Assembly: GCA_951799405.1 (NCBI GenBank)
Contig: OX637359.1
Location: 6,444,201 to 6,508,200 of the forward strand
From: Agapetus fuscipes
Lineage: Eukaryota > Arthropoda > Insecta > Trichoptera > Glossosomatidae
Reading direction: 5' to 3'
Length of the DNA: 64,000 nt
The translations under genes and the position numbers were made by a program. The notes under the pieces are model-generated. The model did not search any database, had not been told where the DNA came from, and saw only the letters and a program-made list of their open reading frames with translations. Below, piece by piece: positions 28,701 through 31,250 of this stretch (position 1 is the stretch's first letter; each line of letters opens with the position of its first letter).

Positions 28701-29882
28701 ATTCTTAACAATAATAAGTGTGGGTTTCCCAACTCCCGGAGGGATTGGTTCTCATTTCTTGTAAAAGCTGGGTAAGCCTTGTCGGTATTTCATTTTGAGT
28801 TTGTTATCAACGAAACGGGAAATCATTTCTGATATCTTTGGTGGGTATGGAATGCTAGCTCTCAGCATGAAATGCAAGCATTCAACCAACAGGATCATTT
28901 CACTTTTTTTATGATTAGACTACATTTCTCTGTAATAGACTACATTTAGAAACATGCATCTGTGTTTTTCAAAAAATAATACCACTTTAAATTATAGCAC
29001 TTTAAAATTTGCATAAATCAATTAAATTCCCGTAAAACAGGACATTTTTTTATTTAGGCGGATATGACGTTGATGGATCTTCGGTGTACCGACGGGCCCA
29101 GGTAGTCTGTTGGATCCATCTACGTCATTTTGACTTCACGGCGTGGCTAGCCGGCCGCGCTGCGTTTTGGAGGAGCGCAAATTCTCATCATTTTATTTTT
29201 TAATATTATCAATGATATCTTTATTTTTACTAGTAAAAATATTTGGTTGTGATCCTTGAAATGTACTCTACACAACTATAGCATTTTCATCCGTTTCCCC
29301 CCCCCCCCCTGCAATACCCTATTGGGCTATCCCAAGACGGGACACAAAAACCGATGAATATTCTTCATCTACTTGATCAACTACTGCCAGCGCTGTCTGT
29401 GACGGATTGTCCTGTAATAGGAGTATGGAACTGGAGGAGGAAGGCTACGGTTAACCAGAGAGGCCAAGCACCATCTCAGGTTGTCATCAGAGGAAGTGTG
29501 AAAGGAAAAAAATGTAAGGGATGACCGAGAAAAGTATGGAGTGATCAGATTGTGGAGATTGTAAAAGAATGGGAAATACAAAGTGAGCGCAAAAGAAGAA
29601 AATGCATGAAAAAGGTGATGGATATGAATGAATTGAAAGAGATATGTAAGGATAGGAAGAAATGGAGGCAGCTCTGCAGAGGCTCTGGCGGGTTACAGAT
29701 TGCAAAGTCAAAATAGGTCCTCCACACTGGGATTCTACCAGAATACTTACGTCTTGCATTTCTTCATGCACTGAGCTCCTCATGGGAGTCTTTAGCACCT
29801 TGTCTGTAAAGAAATACAAGGCGAAACAACACGCCGCCATGATTAGGGCCCAAAACAGGCTGGCCAAGCGACGGACCCGCAT
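1698..29882 (-). CDS. alpha-Man-II: Golgi alpha-mannosidase II (GH38), 5' 12 coding exons, gene continues left of window
   Basis: Joined coding exons (minus strand): 29882-29751, 28491-28234, 21796-21649, 16845-16674, 15340-15039, 13831-13746, 5579-5479, 4600-4423, 3606-3422, 2776-2594, 1981-1909, 1799-1698. They total 1920 nt, give 640 residues without a break, and every junction is GT-AG with matching phase. The family trims two mannoses from GlcNAcMan5GlcNAc2 in the Golgi. The product is a type II membrane protein: short cytoplasmic N-terminus, one membrane segment (about residues 6-25), a coiled, proline/alanine-rich stem (45-130), then the GH38 domain. Visible active-site motifs are PHSHNDPGW (zinc ligands near H176 and D178), AIDPFGHS (nucleophile near D290) and [11 protein letters not shown]. 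The usual length is about 1100 residues, so roughly 40 percent lies outside the window. ATG 29882 is chosen because an in-frame TAG sits just upstream. The paralog (IIa versus IIb) is undecided. Confidence 0.93.
1909..1981 (-). CDS. alpha-Man-II: alpha-mannosidase II exon 11 (residues 582-606)
   Basis: A short exon ending LVQPE with donor GTAAAC. It contains [16 protein letters not shown], matching the helical region after the catalytic histidine motif in GH38 Golgi enzymes. Phase 2 in, phase 0 out. Confidence 0.86.
2068..2184 (+). repeat. SINE alpha, truncated copy
   Basis: It starts with the tRNA-like head GACCGGTCTGTAGTCCAGTG and a B-box-like GGATTTGAATCCC. It breaks off after TGCTCTTCGCTGGGTTG, where it runs into a gamma repeat. 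Confidence 0.7.
2182..2358 (-). repeat. Gamma repeat, partial copy
   Basis: Begins with CTAAATCTAAATCTAA and carries GCATTCCCACAAGC and ATAAGCCCTGCAACTCTTG, the diagnostic pieces of the dispersed gamma family. Orientation is set relative to the copy at 40876. Confidence 0.65.
2594..2776 (-). CDS. alpha-Man-II: alpha-mannosidase II exon 10 (residues 521-582)
   Basis: Contains [19 protein letters not shown], the conserved GH38 segment whose histidine binds zinc in the active site. Acceptor CAG before GGCTGCAGAG, donor AA|GTGAGT. Locally GC-rich against the intron background. Confidence 0.93.
2822..3079 (-). repeat. SINE alpha, full-length-looking copy
   Basis: On the minus strand the head reads CCGTAGTCTAGTGGTTCGG with B box GGTTCAAATCC. 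The body has GCTCTTCGCTGGGTTG, and the end matches the GTGTGATTCACACAAAAA then AAATAAATC tail seen in the copies at 13337 and 34621. Confidence 0.8.
3422..3606 (-). CDS. alpha-Man-II: alpha-mannosidase II exon 9 (residues 460-521)
   Basis: Contains [30 protein letters not shown] and [11 protein letters not shown], one of the most conserved stretches of Golgi and lysosomal GH38 mannosidases. Acceptor CAG|GTGAAG, donor AG|GTAACA. Confidence 0.95.
3844..4201 (+). repeat. Theta repeat, copy 2
   Basis: Inverted relative to 1207-1648. It begins CTCTCGAGTGCCAAAACGCG and ends near ATCACCGGCGCACTAG, with long internal A and T runs. No coding potential. Confidence 0.55.
4423..4600 (-). CDS. alpha-Man-II: alpha-mannosidase II exon 8 (residues 400-459)
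   Basis: Carries [29 protein letters not shown] and [12 protein letters not shown], typical of GH38 class II. Acceptor CAG|GGCGGAG; donor GAG|GTCGGT is slightly unusual but gives the right phase into exon 9. Confidence 0.93.
4994..5182 (-). repeat. SINE beta, headless copy
   Basis: Shares GCTACACATATAGCGTAACT, GAAGGGGTCGCATGTGGCG, CCTATTTATTTTTA and TTCTTGTGAAGGCTGAGTAAA with the full copy at 49602-49943. The tRNA-like portion is missing. Confidence 0.7.
5479..5579 (-). CDS. alpha-Man-II: alpha-mannosidase II exon 7 (residues 367-400)
   Basis: Minus strand reads [23 protein letters not shown] then NVNHK, matching the segment after HxCGPDPK in Golgi mannosidase II. The exon is too short to appear as its own open frame. 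Flanked by TTTGCAG acceptor and AA|GTAGGA donor; phases 0 in and 2 out agree with exons 6 and 8. Confidence 0.9.
5640..6190 (-). pseudogene. LINE reverse transcriptase C-terminal fragment (CR1/jockey-like), frameshifted
   Basis: Two overlapping minus-strand frames give [35 protein letters not shown], then after a frameshift near 5850 the tail [19 protein letters not shown]. The same tail and the same 3' sequence (AGCGCCGTTTCGTGAC) recur at 30610-30850 and 62396-62860, so this is one family. Only the last part of the reverse transcriptase ORF and the 3' UTR remain. Confidence 0.75.
6441..6582 (+). repeat. Gamma repeat, left part (split by the mariner/DIRS nest)
   Basis: Contains TTGGTTCACTTTGCCAATG, an inverted duplication around CAGGGGTG, and CAGGGCTTATGT. 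The rest of the same copy resumes at 12719-12817 with GTCTGCTTGTGGGCATG and ends TTAGATTAGATTAG. Confidence 0.65.
6695..7404 (+). pseudogene. Mariner-like transposase remnant
   Basis: Starts at ATG 6695 with MERYTLQQR, then jumps to [15 protein letters not shown]. Relative to the family, most of the N-terminal helix-turn-helix region is deleted. DDE-type acidic motifs remain: [19 protein letters not shown] and [14 protein letters not shown] frameshift near 6830 and a TGA near 6926 break it. The end, [13 protein letters not shown], is cut by the DIRS insertion; joined to the sequence after 12610 it would stop almost at once, so the insertion is in the last two or three codons. Not functional. 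Confidence 0.88.
7415..7608 (+). repeat. DIRS left inverted terminal repeat
   Basis: Complementary along its length to 12371-12564, from AGATGTCTGGAGTCC to CATTTGTCATAAAGC. The extreme 16 bp to the left (7399-7414) are not in the right repeat but are present, inverted, in the internal complementary region. Confidence 0.92.
7609..8700 (+). other. DIRS 5' region without a clear ORF
   Basis: This is where DIRS elements carry a gag-like ORF. I see only short frames, for example [14 protein letters not shown] near 7896, and no zinc knuckle. A near-perfect hairpin lies at 7782-7830. The rest is AT-rich with no recognisable domain. Confidence 0.5.
7782..7830. repeat. 22-bp-arm hairpin in the DIRS 5' region
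   Basis: GCGTGGCATACCTACAAAAA pairs with the complement TTTTTGTGGGTATGCCACGC around a loop of about five bases; one G-T style mismatch. Confidence 0.75.
8901..9291 (+). repeat. Three 130-bp tandem copies inside the DIRS RT
   Basis: Units begin at 8901, 9031 and 9161 with CTTATCAAAAATGTTCCTAA. They are almost identical; the third has a small insertion (AACCTGAAATC). 130 is not a multiple of three. Confidence 0.95.
9421..10040 (+). repeat. Four 155-bp tandem copies inside the DIRS RT
   Basis: Units begin at 9421, 9576, 9731 and 9886 with GGCCTTTCATCTGCCCCCAG and differ by only a few bases. Each unit contains the YLDD catalytic box. 155 is not a multiple of three. Confidence 0.95.
10161..10718 (+). 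repeat. Three 186-bp tandem copies in the DIRS RT/RNase H region
   Basis: Units begin at 10161, 10347 and 10533 with TTTCTTACCGGAAGCAAGAG. 186 is a multiple of three, but the RT frame meets a stop (GACAATTGCAGATAG) in each unit. Confidence 0.95.
10925..12208 (+). CDS. DIRS RNase H plus tyrosine recombinase ORF
   Basis: An open frame of 427 codons; the first in-frame ATG is at 11270, and upstream it probably continues from the RT. The RNase H part (about residues 20-80) has [19 protein letters not shown] and ends in DADHLSRG. From about residue 150 follows a tyrosine recombinase: [16 protein letters not shown] (core binding), [12 protein letters not shown] (first catalytic Arg), [15 protein letters not shown] and [11 protein letters not shown] (candidate catalytic Tyr). 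The recombinase integrates the circular cDNA. Between DIDLFAST and the recombinase the protein seems short, so an internal deletion is possible. Confidence 0.85.
   Translation: MFAVFTTLQRTAHDLSGSEILVQSDNKTVVAYIRKEGGTRSKTLLNLTRDLLTLAGQWEISLTAQYLPGRYNGDADHLSRGRSPPEWHLLSTATKAIFNHFGEPDIDLFASTTAHMSSTYVSRDSTDSCAIFQNAEEKRLLLSGWRASTLNTYKPAWQRWCRWILAENTHPNTSSPNQLARYLAQLFINKKLSYRTILVHKSAIVTFCNPMMEKNLSSDFLVKHTLKAIAMVRINPPKSPVWNPQIVKDWLVRNTPRSDSLYEVACRKAILLLLSSGRRVHNLTLLNITEGNILDEGTSIVLIPFVGSKTDTLLESKEHNVNPVFWIRKLIELSRERRSGQNIYNLFISTRGQVKAATRTIIGGWVKNTLKSAGVEATPGSTRSAVASLNWLENYLIENTFRKYYQKEMLKHTAPEDPSLFQPVNIK
12244..12344. repeat. DIRS internal complementary region
   Basis: 12244-12286 is complementary to the left end (7399-7441) and 12286-12344 to the right end (12549-12608). 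Its complement therefore reads right end joined to left end, the expected circle junction. In DIRS elements this region templates formation of the circular intermediate. Confidence 0.88.
12371..12564 (+). repeat. DIRS right inverted terminal repeat
   Basis: Inverted copy of 7415-7608. The element then runs on for about 46 bp (AGAAACATAATAAGAG to CTCCCCCATTA) before the mariner sequence resumes at about 12611. Confidence 0.92.
12719..12817 (+). repeat. Gamma repeat, right part (continuation of 6441-6582)
   Basis: Contains TGTGTCTGCTTGTGGGCATG and ends TTAGATTAGATTAGA, the 3' half of gamma. Together with the left part it forms one copy interrupted by the mariner insertion. Confidence 0.65.
12818..13336. 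other. Intronic sequence, no assigned element
   Basis: No repeat family recognised. The one thing of note is a short ATG frame at 13138 reading [16 protein letters not shown], which resembles the start of a THAP zinc finger but ends within 23 codons. Confidence 0.4.
13337..13611 (+). repeat. SINE alpha, full-length copy
   Basis: tRNA-like head CCGGTCCGTAGTCCAGTGGC with B box GGATTCGGATCCCG, body ATCTTCGCTGAGTTG and TCTTGCTTGAGAATTGGCGC, tail AAATAAATCATCTTAATATT then a short ATT microsatellite. Confidence 0.82.
13746..13831 (-). CDS. alpha-Man-II: alpha-mannosidase II exon 6 (residues 338-366)
   Basis: Encodes [19 protein letters not shown] then [10 protein letters not shown], a conserved GH38 segment. 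Acceptor ACAG|ATGGTT completes an Asp codon with exon 5; donor AAA|GTGAGT. Confidence 0.93.
14262..14523 (-). repeat. SINE beta copy
   Basis: Has the body markers (AACTTCTTGCC, CGCATGCGGCGAGTGGAACC, TTCAGTTGAAGTGGGGG) and on the minus strand the B box GGTTCGAATACC; the A-box end is replaced by other sequence at 14511. A second piece of tRNA-like head with both boxes is at 14636-14708. Confidence 0.75.
14636..14708 (-). repeat. tRNA-like SINE beta head fragment
   Basis: Minus strand gives GATAGCTCAGTCGGTAGAGT (A box) and GGGTTCGAATCCCACC (B box). The acceptor stem ends do not pair, so it is a SINE head and not a working tRNA. Confidence 0.65.
14731..15010 (-). pseudogene. RTE-like LINE C-terminal fragment
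   Basis: Minus strand encodes [15 protein letters not shown] before the frame breaks, then shares the 3' stretch AAAATGCATGAAAAAGGTGA with 29395-29705. The WxGHVxRM motif is typical of the end of RTE-type reverse transcriptase ORFs. Decayed. Confidence 0.6.
15039..15340 (-). CDS. alpha-Man-II: alpha-mannosidase II exon 5 (residues 237-338), nucleophile exon
   Basis: Contains [36 protein letters not shown] (Asp in IDPFG is the family nucleophile) and [20 protein letters not shown]. Acceptor TTTAAG|GCTGCTG, donor G|GTGAGC. GC-rich against its introns. Confidence 0.95.
15839..16190 (-). pseudogene. RTE-like LINE C-terminal fragment
   Basis: A 110-codon frame with [33 protein letters not shown] and ADRDRWL, the Gly-His and GRPR hallmarks at the end of RTE-type reverse transcriptases. 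No catalytic region remains. Confidence 0.7.
16674..16845 (-). CDS. alpha-Man-II: alpha-mannosidase II exon 4 (residues 180-237)
   Basis: Starts by completing GW of HNDPGW, then [20 protein letters not shown] and [16 protein letters not shown]. Acceptor TTTCAG|GTTGG, donor AA|GTAATT; phases fit exons 3 and 5. Confidence 0.94.
16940..17317 (+). pseudogene. LINE reverse transcriptase C-terminal fragment (CR1/jockey-like)
   Basis: Open frame with [47 protein letters not shown] and [16 protein letters not shown], the region downstream of the RT palm. Truncated at 17318, exactly where element A copy 2 begins. Confidence 0.8.
17356..17850. other. Unassigned AT-rich sequence between element A arm and satellite
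   Basis: No coding potential and no match that I recognise elsewhere in the window. It may be internal sequence of a longer element A. Confidence 0.35.
17851..20510. repeat. Satellite array of seven monomers of about 394-416 bp
   Basis: Monomers start (marker ATCTAAGTTGCA) at 17851, 18267, 18677, 19071, 19481, 19874 and 20284. Spacings are 416, 410, 394, 410, 393 and 410. The short units lack about 16 bp (AATGCATGCCCCCCTG). Each monomer contains ATAAGCCCTGCAACTTTTGC and a CAAGTGAACCATTTTT segment, also found in gamma repeats. Outer monomers are more divergent than inner ones. Confidence 0.92.
21117..21298. repeat. Foldback with arms of about 83 bp
   Basis: AGGATATTATTTAGGAGATT at 21117 is matched by its complement ending at 21298; the arms stay paired through to AAAGGTAAAATTATGA around a short loop near 21205. 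Directly adjacent to the end of element A copy 2. Confidence 0.8.
21428..21460 (+). ncRNA. Hammerhead-like core in a Penelope-like 3' segment (candidate)
   Basis: Reads CTGAAGA, then GGGAG and CTCCC that can pair as stem II around GTACTGCTT, then GAAAC. This fits the CUGANGA-stemII-GAAA core. I could not assign stem III or the cleavage triplet with confidence. The flanking sequence (21380-21590) recurs at 57150-57410. Confidence 0.35.
21649..21796 (-). CDS. alpha-Man-II: alpha-mannosidase II exon 3 (residues 131-180)
   Basis: Encodes [31 protein letters not shown] and [15 protein letters not shown]. The HSHND motif supplies two zinc ligands of the GH38 site. Acceptor TTTGCAG, donor G|GTTAGT. 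Confidence 0.95.
21921..22010 (+). repeat. tRNA-like SINE head (third family, tentative)
   Basis: A-box-like TGGCCAAGGGG and B box GGTTCGATCCCC are correctly ordered about 50 bp apart. It lies between exon 3 and the LINE 3' end. No second copy found in the window. Confidence 0.4.
22387..25719 (-). CDS. R1-clade LINE ORF2: endonuclease and reverse transcriptase
   Basis: 1110 residues from ATG 25719, which overlaps the ORF1 stop. N-terminus is an apurinic-like endonuclease: [33 protein letters not shown] and [11 protein letters not shown]. The reverse transcriptase has [40 protein letters not shown] and the catalytic box [17 protein letters not shown]-terminal Cys/His motif [17 protein letters not shown] is typical of the R1/TRAS/SART group. 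The protein nicks target DNA and primes reverse transcription there. No stop or frameshift seen. The frame stays open upstream to a GTG at 25833, but the overlapping ATG is the better start. Confidence 0.95.
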   Translation of the reverse strand: MALMIGQLNANNSQAATAEAQVIMEAHKLDVLLLQEQYTREGATWGLGPDARTVETGHPPRAAVVIANPSVKVLFLSHLSTDFQSCIELQWSSRESLYIISVYFKFSIPTEEFLPPLERALSCLRGKPVLIGGDLNIQSTLWAPCVPASRTRDQGRTFLEEFIYTEQLTVINDPLSIPTFTSHSGTGESHIDATLTSPSFSPFAISDWQVHPDASCSDHRLITYRLSTHTSLPPIPLSGAALPAHFRAGNEVGWEGFRASLGERFDRIAREGCNGPEEAADRLQEAIIMSANESIGRCGPPRSRPSAWWNNGLAALQGRVKHARRKHQRAVAGTYCPCHLSDTALSQIIPAPQVVPPLDTAAARDGAGAVTSCPRCASRTIPDRYGVSPVAFLKNALRRSLRVYKQEMKKEKKAAWRAFITASTNPDPWGEAYRMVTFSVTLGGVLSGITLPGARGHSGTLTSTCEAFLDALITTDCPLIDSEQDAQIRAEAARPLDSAESSLPTFSEIDAIVKSLAPRKAPGLDRINNSMVKVAWAVAPHDIKAIFAACIQQGVFPRCWKVGLLKVLRKTTAKPPTDPKAYRPITLLPVLGKILEKLIANRVESHLTTSGMSISARQYGFRPGLSTEDAIRSAMEAVRESTSKYVLAVLLDISGAFDSAWWPMILAKLRRRNIPANIYDCIASYFSARRVTMDAGPTLIERDVSRGCPQGSVLGPLLWNILFDDLLSLPLPQGCEVRAYADDALLTVEAGSRAEMESLSQSALRAIADWGVNNKLSFAPHKTEAILLKGKLDVGRPPKIMFLDTRVKFSRTVVYLGVSLNANFPFVEHAKAITQKANSAFGKMARLSNTSWGLRGRALRILYDSVFLGTAAYAASCWADKCRRGNARRAALSGQRSSLLLLTKAYRSTATDSLPALAGVLPLDLELQYRAAIGSLRRGLPAKLEHQVIPPPPDGRLTQRVRDSVRDATYAQWQRYWDVTSCDKVIYSFFPSIRERMAARWLVPDHFTSQFLTGHGKFAHYLLERGVISQGGGECLCGPIAQDVRHVLWDCPLLHSQRELLIDAVRPAGSGPVGYADFVASRANYLAFRRFCQSWHEFAAAGSRLGRGDH
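25717..25721 (-). promoter_or_regulatory. TAATG stop-start overlap between LINE ORF1 and ORF2
   Basis: On the minus strand AAT TAC TAA ends ORF1 and the last A plus TG starts ORF2. The same UAAUG arrangement is known in the SART1 element, where termination-reinitiation produces ORF2. Confidence 0.85.
25719..27098 (-). CDS. R1-clade LINE ORF1: gag-like RNA-binding protein
   Basis: 459 residues from ATG 27098. A basic, Ser/Pro-rich N-terminus is followed by a coiled region (about 110-175, rich in Glu, Leu and Lys), then a C-terminal set of zinc knuckles: [27 protein letters not shown] and a looser CATCTQH segment. This layout is that of R1-clade ORF1 proteins, which bind the element RNA. The ORF ends in TAA overlapping the ATG of ORF2. 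Confidence 0.93.
   Translation of the reverse strand: MPLAHTPTAHKPRIKTRKRRGSQSGSLPSSSGSCSPPPDRRTTPRASTSAANSPTAPVAPTTPCTPRAAVPTTSPAAGFEEAFRGIKELYNSKANKTTKAERALIDQLLDNISWERAAIRERSGDQEVELLQAQLELAKTKLALSDMEMELSKAKLLITTLRRNLEDSSATSAAPQAPSTAAAATAAPFRPSRTWSKVAAGKPDFPPLGPARPVVIVSSKADNDTPRSFERTLQALSNEVNPQSLGVEVVRKDKTRNGGVAVRLRTQEQASKLIQALSKSAGLSAQGPQPRMPRCIIFGLPQTTTIDELSSAIAAQTEDHSTLTREEIKRRVTLSHKTGPRTGNCHFVVNVPPCIRSALISRGRLFLGWDAHGIRDFCGATRCHRCQIFGHIARNCNKPSVCSKCAGPHDRDQCKAEAALHKCATCTQHKAPAGDHQTGDENCPARLAAARREMARTNY
28019..28160. mobile_element. MITE copy 1 (CCACGGTAATTCTTAC ends)
   Basis: Perfect 16-bp inverted ends, CCACGGTAATTCTTAC and its complement. The interior shares ACTAATCAGCTGTTCA and CTTGGATTGACAGGTCTTCA with 33949-34117. 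Both copies are preceded by AGGGCTGGAAGTCTCATC. Confidence 0.75.
28234..28491 (-). CDS. alpha-Man-II: alpha-mannosidase II exon 2 (residues 45-130), stem region
   Basis: Encodes [20 protein letters not shown] (coiled coil), [15 protein letters not shown], an alanine run and [18 protein letters not shown]. This is the luminal stem between the anchor and catalytic domain, which is variable in the family. Acceptor TTCCAG, donor CAG|GTCTTT; phase 0 at both ends. Strongly GC-rich. Confidence 0.85.
28716..28910 (-). repeat. SINE beta, degraded copy
   Basis: Recognised by TTCTCATTTCTTGTAAAAGC, GGGAAATCATTTCTGATA and CATGAAATGCAAGCATTC. The A/B boxes are mutated. Confidence 0.6.
28949..29312 (+). 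repeat. Delta repeat, copy 1
   Basis: Matches 35640-36436 in inverse: shared AAACAGGACATTTTTTTATT, GATGGATCTTCGG, and TGTGATCCTTGAAATGTACT. Ends close to a run of C near 29308. Confidence 0.75.
29395..29705 (+). pseudogene. RTE-like LINE 3' fragment
   Basis: Plus-strand copy of the segment at 14731-15010 (shared GACCGAGAAAAGTATGGAGT and AAATGCATGAAAAAGGTGAT). It lies just beyond the donor of mannosidase exon 1. No intact frame. Confidence 0.6.
29751..29882 (-). CDS. alpha-Man-II: alpha-mannosidase II exon 1 (residues 1-44), signal anchor
   Basis: Starts [19 protein letters not shown]: short basic cytoplasmic end then one membrane segment, the type II Golgi layout. ATG 29882 follows an in-frame TAG. 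Donor GAC|GTAAGT; phase 0 into exon 2. Confidence 0.82.
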
Positions 29883-30609
29883 TTTCAAGCTTTTAATCAA
29901 CTAAATAACAATCAATTCATTTCACAACAGCATCTCAATGTTTATAACATAATTATGCAACGCTGGTAAGAGATAAATATCGATTATTGCACTTTTTACA
30001 CGTAGGTAATCTAAGGTGATCCTGCGGCCGCTATTTTACAAATTTACAAGCTTGACTTTTGTACAAATATTTGTTGGCTTTGAAAATAATACTTCATTAT
30101 TTTTTTAATAACACGAATACTAAGATTTTACGTATTTATATTATTTTTTACAAGATCCGATAAAAAATGTTCGATTTATCTAAAAATATTTTGTCATAAT
30201 CCGTCAAAAACGTAAACATTGACAACTTCATGGCGTTGACGTTTCATGGCGTACCAACGTCAGAATAGTAAAATGAAAAAACCTCAAGGCAGAGCAAGCG
30301 TTATAAAAAGTATTTCGTAAACTTGCTTCCGCGCCTATGTTCCGCCCTGTGCTTCCGCGGTCGTCTTCTTCTTCTTCTGTTTCTGCTTGTCTCCATTCAG
30401 GATCTTTCAACTTTCTGCTCATCTTTTTATTTGATGTCTTTTTTAAGCCACCTAGCAGTCCACGGAATATCATCCAGCCATCTTAGTTGTGGTTCCATCC
30501 TGGTTCTCCATTGGAAGATTCTCTTTGGCGACCTTTTGTCGTTTTCGGCATTTTCGGTGGCTTAATGGCTTACACAGTACCATTTTGATTTGGTTTTATG
30601 CCGTACGTC

Positions 30610-30850
30610 GTCTGTGACACCAACGCGCCTTTGAATCTTTTTCATAATAATTTGTAGAGTGCCGTTTTGTCACTTTTTATGAAGCGAGGAGGTGGGTCTT
30701 CATTCCCTGTTTGAAGGTTTCAGCACTTTTTCTGGCTCGCGCATCAGGAGGCAGCCGATTCCAAGTGGACGGTCCTGCGACGGTGAACGCACCAAATTCC
30801 TTCTTGCTTAGAGAAAAAAGTTCCATATTCAAAAAATGTTGAATTTTAGT
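30610..30850 (-). pseudogene. CR1-like LINE 3' fragment
   Basis: Encodes FGAFTVAGPSTWNRLPPDAR and ETFKQGMKTHLLAS, followed by a 3' UTR with AGAGTGCCGTTTTGTCAC. Same family as 5640-6190 and 62396-62860. Confidence 0.75.
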
Positions 30851-31050
30851 TTGGTTTTCCATTACCTTGGGTTGAGAGAAATAGCTAAACGGTGCATGAA
30901 CATTGTTGCTAAACAATACTAAAAAATTAAAAGAGAAGAAAAGAAGCGCTACATCTATGAGTGGACTGAGAAAGGCTGAGGAAGAATAAGAATAATGTTT
31001 AAAGGCTCGGAGTAGGAGTGTTGAATAAAACAATTTGATGATGTCCCAAC

Positions 31051-31056
31051 TTTATT
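31051..31056 (-). terminator. Possible polyadenylation signal of the pickpocket gene
   Basis: AATAAA on the minus strand about 10 bases after the TAG stop at 31066. It would make a very short 3' UTR, so another site may be used. Confidence 0.35.
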
Positions 31057-31065
31057 TAATTCTTT

Positions 31066-31250
31066 CTACCAATAAAACGGCTTTTCAATCCCTTTCTGCT
31101 TTTTAGACCTGGCACGTCTCTTACCACTATTTTTCTTCTTTTTCTCTTCTCTAAGAATGCTAATAAATTTAATTCCAAAGATGTAAACAATCTCAAGTAT
31201 ACTCACAATGCTGCAGCCCAAAAATAAACAAAAGACTCCCCCCAGATTAG
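31066..31250 (-). CDS. ppk: pickpocket exon 10: TM2 and C-tail
   Basis: NLGGVFCLFLGCSIVSILEI then VYIFGIKF and a basic tail ending KPFYW-stop. GCS is the pore selectivity position. Acceptor TTGCAG|CTAATC. Confidence 0.93.

Larger units (their letters stand above)
29883..31065. other. Intergenic region between mannosidase 5' end and channel 3' end
   Basis: Holds the presumed mannosidase promoter (no TATA box recognised), RTE-like scraps on the minus strand at about 30360-30560, and a CR1-like LINE 3' fragment at 30610-30850. Confidence 0.5.

Noticed and set aside
29487..29750. Extension of mannosidase exon 1 past 29751
   Set aside because: The open frame runs into an RTE-like LINE remnant after a canonical GTAAGT donor, and exon 2 continues the stem region in phase.
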